A DNA stretch of 6,200 nucleotides, taken from the NCBI GenBank assembly GCA_023251215.1, contig JAHEZF010000104.1, positions 1 through 6,200 of the forward strand. Direction: 5' to 3'. Position numbers and translations under genes: made by a program. This document shows, piece by piece, positions 1-6,200 of the stretch. The notes beneath the pieces are model-generated. The model saw only the letters and a program-made list of their open reading frames with translations. It had not been told where the DNA came from and searched no databases. Every line of letters starts with the position of its first letter. The first letter of the stretch is position 1. The DNA is from Sphingobacteriales bacterium (GTDB taxonomy: Bacteria > Bacteroidota > Bacteroidia > Chitinophagales > Chitinophagaceae).

Positions 1-207
1 CGTGCATTTGTATATTATGGAAGTTCTACGGGATTAAGCGCTACCGCCAACTGGACAGCAGAGAGTAACCAGGCAGATGCATATTTTGGTTATTCAGTTG
101 GTTCCGCAGGCGATGTTAATGGTGATGGTTACAGTGATGTAATTGTGGGCGCCTACTATTTTGACAGTGTCCAGACAGATGAAGGGAGAGCATTTATTTA
201 TTATGGA
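1..207 (+). repeat. FG-GAP repeat region, 186-nt period
   Basis: The peptide RAFVYYG encoded from base 1 recurs as RAFIYYG from base 187, a period of 62 codons, which fits an FG-GAP propeller blade. One full blade is visible. More blades probably lie to the left of the window, since a propeller usually needs about seven. Confidence 0.7.
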
Positions 208-1176
208 AATAACAATGGAGGCCTTCGCAATAATCTTCGTCTTTATAATGCAGACCTCGTCACACCCATCCAGCAATCCAATATGAATGATCCGAATTTA
301 TTTGGCGCAGGCCTTTATGCAAAATCTTTTATCGGAAAACAAAAAGGAAAGATGGCCTGGGAAACGGTATGGAATGGCCAGCCTTTCAGCGGCAATCCTA
401 TCACCAATAGTGTCCTTACCACCGGATCCCAAACTTCTTTTGACACCCTTGGCCTTGTTGGTAAAGAATTAAAAAACCAGATCGCAAAACAGGTAGGTCA
501 CAGAGCAACTTATATCCGGGCCAGGGTAAAATATGATTTGGTCACAGCCATCACCGGGCAGGTATATGGTCCGTGGCGCTATCCTGAAAGTTTTTTGAGA
601 GGCAAACGGGATATCGGCGCAGTGGCATTGCCGGTAAAATTCATTTCATTCACCGCAGTAAAACAAAATAATTCGGCTTTGTTGAAATGGATAACTACCG
701 ATGAAGAGCAAGGAGTGCTATTTGAAGTGCAACATAGTACGGATGGAATAAATTTTAATACCCTGGCAGTTGTACCCGGCCACAATCAAACCCGCAATGA
801 ATATGAATGGCTGCATGTTTATCCCGTAAAAGGAAATAATTTTTACCGCATCAGGGCAATAGAAAATCAAAAGGAAGCCTACACAGCAATCAGGAAATTA
901 AATTTCAGTGAGGCTGCAAGTATCAGCATTTATCCGAATCCCGCTGTTACCCGACAGGCATTGATCATAAAAAATGTTTTCATAAAGGCAAACCAGCCGG
1001 TAAATATTTCATTTATCAGTTCAACCGGACAGCTAATTTGGCAAAAAGAAATAATGGTAACCGTTGATGGCAAGGCAGTATTGAATGTTCCTGCTATACC
1101 CGCAGGAACATATTTATTGCTGCTACAGGCAGAACAATGGAAGAGTAGTGAGAAAGTAGTGGTTGTGGCCAGGTAA
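1..1176 (+). CDS. FG-GAP repeat protein with T9SS type A sorting domain (5' partial)
   Basis: The frame is open from the first base to TAA at 1174-1176, giving 391 visible residues. The N-terminus is outside the window, and the GTG near 145 lies inside a repeat, so it is not the start. Residues 1-70 hold the end of one FG-GAP repeat and a full one, with a FGYSVGSAGD motif and the calcium-loop pattern DVNGDGYSD (38-46); such repeats form beta-propellers. Residues about 75-205 are a spacer I cannot assign to a named domain. From ALPVKF (209) to about 300 is a fibronectin/Ig-like module (FEVQHSTDG) common before sorting domains in this phylum. Residues about 308-391 match a T9SS type A sorting domain: YPNP (311-314), AGTYLL and a basic end. 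Known of the family: such proteins cross the outer membrane by T9SS and are released or surface-anchored. Inferred: an extracellular binding or adhesion role; the ligand is unknown. No catalytic domain is visible. Confidence 0.9.
   Translation, partial: RAFVYYGSSTGLSATANWTAESNQADAYFGYSVGSAGDVNGDGYSDVIVGAYYFDSVQTDEGRAFIYYGNNNGGLRNNLRLYNADLVTPIQQSNMNDPNLFGAGLYAKSFIGKQKGKMAWETVWNGQPFSGNPITNSVLTTGSQTSFDTLGLVGKELKNQIAKQVGHRATYIRARVKYDLVTAITGQVYGPWRYPESFLRGKRDIGAVALPVKFISFTAVKQNNSALLKWITTDEEQGVLFEVQHSTDGINFNTLAVVPGHNQTRNEYEWLHVYPVKGNNFYRIRAIENQKEAYTAIRKLNFSEAASISIYPNPAVTRQALIIKNVFIKANQPVNISFISSTGQLIWQKEIMVTVDGKAVLNVPAIPAGTYLLLLQAEQWKSSEKVVVVAR
1085..1111. repeat. Perfect 10-bp inverted repeat inside the T9SS-domain coding region
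   Basis: ATGTTCCTGC (1085-1094) and GCAGGAACAT (1102-1111) are perfect reverse complements separated by a 7-nt loop. The stem has 5 GC pairs. It lies in the codons for NVPAIPAGTY, about 60 nt before the stop, and has no T-tract after it. It may be a by-product of coding for the repeated Pro-Ala residues; no function is claimed. Confidence 0.5.
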
Positions 1177-1193
1177 TTTTTTTCCGCAACCGC
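1159..1193. other. Imperfect hairpin spanning the stop codon of the FG-GAP gene
   Basis: Bases 1159-1168 (GTGGTTGTGG) can pair with 1184-1193 (CCGCAACCGC), with two G-U wobbles and a 15-nt loop that contains the TAA stop and a run of seven T. The T-run is in the loop and not after the stem, so this is not a standard intrinsic terminator. It could stabilise the 3' end of the transcript or be coincidental. Confidence 0.3.
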
Positions 1194-1310
1194 CATTATT
1201 AAACTTTCCAAACAGCTTTTATTCTAAACATTTAAGTTCCCGTTTTCTTACAGGAACTGGTCACAAATCCGTCCCATGATTTACTAATTTGTTTAAAACA
1301 ATTTTTTTTG
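1177..1310. other. AT-rich spacer between the FG-GAP gene and the barrel gene
   Basis: This 134-bp spacer holds no credible reading frame. It ends in an eight-T run directly before the barrel gene's start. The closest thing to a -7 box is CTAATTTG (1284-1291), which departs from TAnnTTTG at both leading positions, so I do not call a promoter. Cotranscription with the upstream gene cannot be excluded. Confidence 0.4.
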
Positions 1311-2237
1311 ATGAAAAAATTTTGGGGCCTGGCATTAGCGTACACTTGTCTTGTTATTCCTCCGTCTGCGAAGGCTCAATATTATTATTACAATAACAAG
1401 TATTACGATAATGCGGTTGTGTTTGAACTCGGCGGCTCCTTCGGTGTTATGAATGCTTTTACTGACCTGGGAGGCAAAAAAGGCATTGGTAAAAAATTCA
1501 TCAAGGACCTCAACGCCAAAAATTTTAAACCAAGCTTTAGTGTATTTACTATTGCGATGATCAAAAATATGATCGGCGTCAGGCTGGAGGGAACATTTGG
1601 TTCGGTTCGGGCATACGATAGCATTTTGAGATCCGTTGCTCCCTCTACTTATGGCCGTTACGAACGAAACCTCAGTTTTAAAAGCAAGATCACTGATATT
1701 CAACTGGCCTTTGAAATTCATCCCCTCTTCTTTAAAAATTATTATGTTTACGATGAGGATCCTCCAAACATTTCTCCTTATGTAGTAGCCGGCATTGGAT
1801 ATTTTTCATTCGACCCGCAGGCAAAACTCAATGGCCAATGGTATTCGTTACAACCGCTGCGCACCGAAGGGCAGGGTTTTAAAGAATATCCCAAACACAA
1901 ACCTTATAGCCTTCAGCAGGTAAACTTTCCGGTTGGCCTTGGTGTTAAATATGAGATCAACTCATTTCTGAATGCAAGGCTGGAACTGGTGCACCGGATA
2001 CTCACCACAGATTATCTTGATGATGTAAGTACTGATTATATTAACGTTGATCTTTTCCCAAGCTATCTTCCTGCTAACCTTGCGGCAATAGCACAACAGT
2101 TGTATGACCGGCAGGGAGAATTGAACCCTACCCATATACCAGAAATTGGAGGCCAGCGGGGCAACCCCAAAAACAATGATGCTTTTTTCACCATCCAGTT
2201 AAAAATTGGAATAACAATAGGAAGGCAAAGAAGATAG
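1311..2237 (+). CDS. Outer-membrane beta-barrel protein, DUF6089/PorG-like
   Basis: This is a complete gene of 308 residues. ATG at 1311 is chosen over the TTG three bases upstream because it begins a typical signal peptide: MKK, a hydrophobic core (residues 4-18) and SAKA before Q23, with probable cleavage after A22. The mature protein opens with a Tyr/Asn-rich stretch, then alternates amphipathic strands and loops: ELGGSFGVMNAFTDLGG, GVRLEGTFGSV, SPYVVAGIGYF (155-165), FPVGLGVKYEI and DYLDDVS (234-240), closing on the strand FFTIQLKIGITIG. The PYV.AGIGYF..DPQA and DYLDDVS signatures are ones I associate with DUF6089, the family that includes PorG. Known: PorG is an outer-membrane part of the T9SS that associates with its PorK/PorN ring. 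This family has many paralogues, so a secretion role here is only inferred. A long polar loop (about 250-290) precedes the last strand. The neighbouring T9SS cargo gene is consistent with, but does not prove, a secretion link. Alternative: a generic OmpA/OmpW-like barrel. Confidence 0.82.
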   Translation: MKKFWGLALAYTCLVIPPSAKAQYYYYNNKYYDNAVVFELGGSFGVMNAFTDLGGKKGIGKKFIKDLNAKNFKPSFSVFTIAMIKNMIGVRLEGTFGSVRAYDSILRSVAPSTYGRYERNLSFKSKITDIQLAFEIHPLFFKNYYVYDEDPPNISPYVVAGIGYFSFDPQAKLNGQWYSLQPLRTEGQGFKEYPKHKPYSLQQVNFPVGLGVKYEINSFLNARLELVHRILTTDYLDDVSTDYINVDLFPSYLPANLAAIAQQLYDRQGELNPTHIPEIGGQRGNPKNNDAFFTIQLKIGITIGRQRR

Positions 2238-2499
2238 CCCATTCAATTTTTTTTATTTATTAATTACGGCATCATGATACGTTGCTGATCGTAATGCTGT
2301 GGAGTTTAGAGCCTTGTTGGAATAAGATTCGGTTTTTCAAAAACCTTTACCAAGAAACTACAGGAACTTAGCGGCAACTTTCTTCATTTACCATATCCTG
2401 CTATTAGAAGCAAACCTTATTTCTTAGCTTTGCATACATATTCCACAATCCATCCTTCGAAATACCGGGGTTTCTGATTAAGCAGGAAAATTGACCGCT
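2238..2499. other. Intergenic region upstream of the first GAF gene
   Basis: This 262-bp region begins with a T/A-rich tail (about 2245-2265) without a GC-rich stem before it, so it is not a clear terminator. A small AT-rich hairpin, GGTTT (2331-2335) with AAACC (2341-2345), is too weak to call. The 3' part carries a promoter-like box, listed separately. I see no small coding frame or RNA gene. Confidence 0.5.
2404..2432 (+). promoter_or_regulatory. Candidate Bacteroidota-type promoter for the first GAF gene
   Basis: TAGCTTTG (2425-2432) matches the -7 consensus TAnnTTTG exactly. A weak -33 candidate, TTAG (2404-2407, one mismatch to TTTG), lies 17 nt upstream. Transcription would start near 2436-2440 and leave a leader of about 60 nt before the ATG at 2500. 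The exact -7 match and placement support it; the -33 element is poor. Confidence 0.45.
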
Positions 2500-4896
2500 A
2501 TGCAAAAAGCAAATGTATCATTTGATGAATCGCTTATTAACAGCCGGCTTTCATTCAGGCCGCTGGTAACTGCTTTAAAAAAGAATATTGCCGAGGGTAA
2601 TCCCGGTGTGCAAAAACTTTACGGTAAAGTAGTAACAGAGTTTGAGTCGCATCCCGAACTGATGCAGGACATCAGTGATCTTGATATGCTGAAGCCTTAT
2701 ACTGAATTAATAGAGGAACTGCTTGCTTCCATTTTTCCACCCACTTCTTCTTCACATGAAAATTTGTATGCGATAGCATTACCTTTTAAATTTCAAACAG
2801 TATATACTTCCCGGCTTTTTCATCACCTTTTTATTAAACCCGGAACCAATGAAGTAGCCGTGCCTGATACGGCAACCGGCCTCAGCCTGAGCAAAGAAAA
2901 AATGCAGTTTGCTCATGGTATGATCCTGAAAAAATATTGCGGTTATAACAGCCCGGAAACATCCGGATGGGTGCATCCTTATACAGATACCCATACGGGC
3001 CTTACCAAGTACCTGGAATTAAAAATTGATGCCCGGTTTATTGATGTAAATCCAATTGGCGAAATGCCCGATATGCCAGGGAGTATTATTTGTCCGCACA
3101 GCAACCGCATCAAGGCTATTGAAGAACTGATGCAGGATGTACCCCTTGAAAAATTTTTATTCGAAGGTATTTCCATTGTACGGGTAAATGATGTGACACT
3201 GCAGGAAGTAATCACCCTGATCAAGAATAGCCTTCTTAATATCAATGCATTTTCCGATTCTGGGGTTTACACCGAACTGGAGTCACATATTCAAAGCCTT
3301 CTTGGTTTGAAAGACGTTAAGATCGGCGTTACTCCTTTCTTTAAAGTAAACGGACATTATGTTTATTCTGAACTGCATAATAGCAACAGTCTTTTGTTCA
3401 AACATTTTCATTCTATTGCTGATAAAGATGAAATAAGCGATTGCTGTAAGATATTGTTCAGGGAAAGCGATCAGCCTGTCTTGTTTGAAACAATTAATGA
3501 ACAGGTATTGACCGAAGTGGAATACCTGCAATACTATTACACTGAAGGCGGCCGTAGCCTTATCATTTGCCCCCTGAAACAAAAAGATGAACTCCTGGGT
3601 ATATTGGAAATTGTTTCCAGTAAACCAGGCATGCTGAAACATACTCACATAGGAAGAATAGAAGCTGCTATTCCTTTATTTACCCTTGCCGTAGAGAAAA
3701 GCGCTGAAAGCCTGGACAACCAGATTGATAAAGTAATTAAAGAACAATTTACCGTGGTGCAGCCGTCCGTAGAATGGAAGTTTACTGAAGTAGCATTGAA
3801 TTATATTGTGAACAAACAGCACAATGAAGATGTGGCAATTGAACGCATCGCATTTCACGATGTGTACCCGTTGTATGGTTCCATCGACATCCGTAATTCT
3901 TCCACGGAAAGATCTCATGCCATACAATTAGATATTATTGAACAACTGGAACTGGCCCGGAAAGTAGTGAAAAAAGCTCAGGCTGATATGCCTTTTCAAT
4001 TGCTGCAGGAAATCGAATTTAAAATTGATAAGTACATCATATCTGCCTCTGATGTATTGCTGTCAGATGAAGAGATCAGTATTCATGATTTTATGCAGGG
4101 ACAGGTGGTTTCTATTTTTAATCACCTGCATGGCACTCAGCCTTCCGTTAAAAATGAAATAGAACATTACTTTGCCTCACTTGATCCGCAGATCGGCATG
4201 TTATACCACCATCGCAAGGAATATGAGCAAAGTATTTCCCGTATCAATGATACTTTAGCCCGGTTTATTGATAAAGAACAGGCGGCTGCCCAAAAAGTTT
4301 ACCCGCATTATTTTGAACGGTATGTAACGGATGGTGTTGAGTTTAATATTTATATGGGCCAGGCTATTGCTCCCAGGAAAAAGTTTGATGAAATATACCT
4401 GCGGAATATGAAAATGTGGCAATTGACTGTGCTTGCCAAAGCAGCCAGGATTACCCATCAGCTTGAGCAGCACCTGAGCCACCCGTTGCGTACCACCCAG
4501 TTGATACTGGCACATAGCCAGCCCCTTTCTATCAGTTTCCGGACCGAAGAAAGAAAGTTTGATGTGGATGGGGCTTATAATATACGATATGAGATTGTCA
4601 AAAAACGTATTGACAAGGTTCGCATCAAAGACACGAATGAACGGCTTACACAACCCGGAAAGATTGGTATTGTTTATTCACAGGCTAAAGATGCTGCGGA
4701 ATACATGGAGTATATTGAATTCCTGCAAAACCTTCATCTGATTAACCCCGGCGTTGAAAAATTTGATCTTGAAGAATTACAAGGTGTGGTAGGATTAAAA
4801 GCACTCCGTGCAGATATAAACTTTGATGATGAAGCCAAACCATCATACAATGCTGAATTATCGCAAACTACTTCACAGCAGTTGATAGGAAAATGA
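2500..4896 (+). CDS. GAF domain-containing protein (first of a tandem pair)
   Basis: This is a complete gene of 798 residues. ATG at 2500 is preferred to the in-frame TTG at 2491, which lies only 3 nt from the AGGA at 2484-2487; that AGGA is 12 nt from the ATG. There is no signal peptide or membrane segment, so a cytoplasmic location is inferred. Residues 1-245 form an uncharacterised region with RLSFRPL (16-22) and a TGL...DARFIDV block (166-183). Residues about 250-400 resemble a GAF domain: SELH (290-293), then the strand pair LIICPL...DELLGILEI (354-371) and the helix AAIPLFTLA. Residues 400-798 are mainly helical and polar, with conserved-looking blocks PLYGSIDIRNSS (457-468), YPHYFERYVTDGVEFNIYMG (601-620) and DVDGAYNIRYEIVKKRIDK (688-706). 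Proteins of this architecture occur in Bacteroidota under the name GAF domain-containing protein. GAF domains usually bind small molecules or mediate dimerisation. I see no kinase, GGDEF, cyclase, phosphatase or DNA-binding motif, so ligand and output are unknown. A paralogue follows 88 bp downstream. Confidence 0.85.
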   Translation: MQKANVSFDESLINSRLSFRPLVTALKKNIAEGNPGVQKLYGKVVTEFESHPELMQDISDLDMLKPYTELIEELLASIFPPTSSSHENLYAIALPFKFQTVYTSRLFHHLFIKPGTNEVAVPDTATGLSLSKEKMQFAHGMILKKYCGYNSPETSGWVHPYTDTHTGLTKYLELKIDARFIDVNPIGEMPDMPGSIICPHSNRIKAIEELMQDVPLEKFLFEGISIVRVNDVTLQEVITLIKNSLLNINAFSDSGVYTELESHIQSLLGLKDVKIGVTPFFKVNGHYVYSELHNSNSLLFKHFHSIADKDEISDCCKILFRESDQPVLFETINEQVLTEVEYLQYYYTEGGRSLIICPLKQKDELLGILEIVSSKPGMLKHTHIGRIEAAIPLFTLAVEKSAESLDNQIDKVIKEQFTVVQPSVEWKFTEVALNYIVNKQHNEDVAIERIAFHDVYPLYGSIDIRNSSTERSHAIQLDIIEQLELARKVVKKAQADMPFQLLQEIEFKIDKYIISASDVLLSDEEISIHDFMQGQVVSIFNHLHGTQPSVKNEIEHYFASLDPQIGMLYHHRKEYEQSISRINDTLARFIDKEQAAAQKVYPHYFERYVTDGVEFNIYMGQAIAPRKKFDEIYLRNMKMWQLTVLAKAARITHQLEQHLSHPLRTTQLILAHSQPLSISFRTEERKFDVDGAYNIRYEIVKKRIDKVRIKDTNERLTQPGKIGIVYSQAKDAAEYMEYIEFLQNLHLINPGVEKFDLEELQGVVGLKALRADINFDDEAKPSYNAELSQTTSQQLIGK

Positions 4897-4984
4897 TCTA
4901 TGGGGCTTCTACTTCCATCGTAATAAACGCTTTCACATTTCAGCCCTTTTAAATGGTTTATCTTTATATAAGTTAATTTATTTT
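4897..4984. other. Short spacer between the tandem GAF genes
   Basis: The 88-bp spacer becomes strongly AT-rich toward the second gene. It has no intrinsic-terminator hairpin after the first gene, so readthrough is possible in addition to the internal promoter candidate. Confidence 0.5.
4938..4966 (+). promoter_or_regulatory. Weak candidate promoter for the second GAF gene
   Basis: TATCTTTA (4959-4966) differs from TAnnTTTG only in its last base. TTTC (4938-4941), one mismatch from the -33 TTTG, lies 17 nt upstream. The box ends 18 nt before the ATG at 4985, which would leave a leader of only about 10-15 nt. In such AT-rich sequence a near match can easily arise by chance. Confidence 0.3.
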
Positions 4985-6200
4985 ATGGTGGGAAGTAAGA
5001 GTATTGAGACAACTGATTTGACACCGAATGGTGGAGCGATTACATTTCTAAGCCGGCTTTCTTTTCAGCCGCTTATTAATACCTGGCAAAAAAAAATAGA
5101 AGAAGGGCAGGAAGGCACCAGTTCATTCTACAGGGAATTGCTTGAAAAAGTTTCGCAATATCCCGAATTAATGCAACCTGTCCATGATATGGCTGTTTTA
5201 AAAAAGCACCAGGCATTATTGAATAGAATGATGTCAACTGTTTTCCCGGTTGTTCTTTCGGATAAAAATGATCTTTATGCTGTAGTTGTTCCGTTTACCT
5301 ACCAGGTAATTTATTCCTCGCAACTTTTTCAGCATTTTTTTATTGATAAAGAAAGTGGCCTGGTAAATATAGAAGATAATGAAACGGTTGAAAATATTAT
5401 TAAAGAAAAATTATGTGCTGCCTATCAGCTGATTTTAAATAAATTTTACAGTACAAAATTACCGGGTACAAGTATATCTGTACATTCTGACAGGCATCCT
5501 GTTACCGGCCTGGAAAAATTTATGGAATTGGAACTGGATGCCCGTTTTGTTGATGTAAAAACAAAAGGCACATTACCTGAACTGCCGGCATCATTCTCAA
5601 TGAATAGTACGGCTGATATTTTGAGATTAGACGAACTGCAACAATTGCTTTCCTTAAATAAGTTTGAATTTGAAGGAATGATGCTTGTCCGTGTCAGGGA
5701 TGTAACAGGGCAGCAAATTGTAAATGATATAAAAAATAACCTGCTTACGATTAATGCATTTACAGAAACCAGTACTTTTTCCAATCTTCAGACGCAAATG
5801 CAGAACCTGATCGGCCTGCAGGGACTAAAAATCGGGATCACAGCTTTTCAAAAGATCGACAAGCGGTTTGTTTTCTCCGAACTGCATAAAACTGTCAGTC
5901 TTCTGTTCCATGATACAGCCAGCCTTAAGGAAAAAAATAATCTTTATATAAAACTGGATCAATTTTTTTCACAGGGCAATAGTTTGCTGGTTGTGTCTGA
6001 AATAATGCAGGCTTCCTTCCAGGAATATCCTTTTCTAGAACACCTCTTCGCAAAAGGGATAAAAAGTATGATTATTTGCCCGTTAATAAATGAAAAAGAA
6101 TTATTGGGCACACTTGAAATAATTTCTGAAATACCCGGACAACTCAATGCTGACCTCGTTGATAAAATATCTCCCGCTATTCCCTTATTTACATTATCGT
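4985..6200 (+). CDS. GAF domain-containing protein, paralogue of the upstream gene (3' partial)
   Basis: The frame is open from ATG at 4985 to the window edge: 405 complete codons plus one base, without a stop. ATG 4985 is the first in-frame start; GTG follows it directly, and no Shine-Dalgarno is visible. The protein aligns along its whole visible length with residues 1-396 of the upstream gene product. Shared blocks are RLSFQPL (24-30), PELMQ, DLYAVVVPFTYQVIYSSQLF, TGLEKF.ELELDARFVDV (from 174), FEFEGMMLVRVRDVT, INAFTETS (256-263), FSELH (His301), IICPL...KELLGTLEI (Cys365) and ISPAIPLFTLS (395-405). By eye about a third of positions are identical, so the duplication is old. Residues about 258-405 are the GAF-like domain. 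By comparison with the complete copy, about 400 C-terminal residues should lie beyond the window. There is no signal peptide or membrane segment, so it is probably cytoplasmic. Function and ligand are unknown; a shared or diverged sensing role is inferred from the pairing. Confidence 0.85.
   Translation, partial: MVGSKSIETTDLTPNGGAITFLSRLSFQPLINTWQKKIEEGQEGTSSFYRELLEKVSQYPELMQPVHDMAVLKKHQALLNRMMSTVFPVVLSDKNDLYAVVVPFTYQVIYSSQLFQHFFIDKESGLVNIEDNETVENIIKEKLCAAYQLILNKFYSTKLPGTSISVHSDRHPVTGLEKFMELELDARFVDVKTKGTLPELPASFSMNSTADILRLDELQQLLSLNKFEFEGMMLVRVRDVTGQQIVNDIKNNLLTINAFTETSTFSNLQTQMQNLIGLQGLKIGITAFQKIDKRFVFSELHKTVSLLFHDTASLKEKNNLYIKLDQFFSQGNSLLVVSEIMQASFQEYPFLEHLFAKGIKSMIICPLINEKELLGTLEIISEIPGQLNADLVDKISPAIPLFTLS

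Noticed and set aside
145..147. GTG as the start of the FG-GAP gene
   Set aside because: The same frame is open back to base 1 and encodes recognisable FG-GAP sequence, so this codon is an internal Val.
1284..1291. CTAATTTG as a -7 promoter box for the barrel gene
   Set aside because: Both leading consensus bases are wrong, and no -33 partner is visible at a suitable distance.
1335..1721. Antisense open frame of 128 codons
   Set aside because: It overlaps the barrel gene in full, and its Ile/Val run is just the complement of the Tyr/Asn-rich codons of the real gene.
2331..2345. GGTTT/AAACC hairpin as an intrinsic terminator for the barrel gene
   Set aside because: The stem is only 5 bp and AT-rich, sits about 95 nt after the stop, and no T-tract follows it.
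1250..2369. Shared 10-mer TACAGGAACT in two intergenic regions
   Set aside because: Several 10-mers are expected to recur by chance in 6.2 kb, and the flanking bases do not match.
3283..3648. Antisense open frame of 121 codons
   Set aside because: It is the complement of the conserved GAF coding region; conservation between the paralogues is in the + strand reading.
4255..4653. Antisense open frame of 132 codons
   Set aside because: It lies wholly inside the well-supported GAF gene, its translation resembles no family I know, and it has no upstream signals.
5446..5784. Antisense open frame of 112 codons
   Set aside because: It opposes the second GAF gene, whose + strand reading aligns with its paralogue; the Ser-rich antisense peptide looks non-coding.

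Overview
The window looks like a piece of a Bacteroidota chromosome, most probably from the Chitinophagaceae or a close relative. The reasons are a protein ending in a type IX secretion (T9SS) sorting domain, a PorG/DUF6089-like outer-membrane protein, large GAF-type proteins of a kind I know from this phylum, moderate-to-low GC, starts without strong Shine-Dalgarno sites, and promoter candidates resembling the Bacteroidota -7 consensus TAnnTTTG. The species cannot be named from the sequence.

Layout, all on the + strand. (1) 1-1176 is the 3' part of a gene for a secreted FG-GAP (beta-propeller) protein, followed by a linker region, a fibronectin/Ig-like module and a C-terminal T9SS sorting domain. 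Its 5' end lies outside the window. (2) 1311-2237 is a complete gene for a 308-residue outer-membrane beta-barrel protein with a signal peptide, best matched to the DUF6089/PorG family. (3) 2500-4896 is a complete gene for a 798-residue soluble protein with a central GAF domain and uncharacterised N- and C-terminal regions. (4) 4985-6200 is the first 405 codons of a second, clearly paralogous GAF protein. It has no stop in the window and runs off the right edge, so it is easily missed by a search for closed reading frames.

The left half is cell-surface biology: a T9SS cargo next to a barrel from a family that includes a T9SS component. The right half is a tandem pair of diverged cytoplasmic GAF proteins with no recognisable enzymatic or DNA-binding output domain. 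A good TAnnTTTG box precedes the first and a weaker one the second, so the two may be transcribed separately although they lie 88 bp apart. Nothing directly links the two halves functionally.

I see no RNA gene, mobile element, CRISPR array or convincing intrinsic terminator. The most interesting item is the GAF paralogue pair, whose flanking regions are conserved between copies and probably include undescribed domains.
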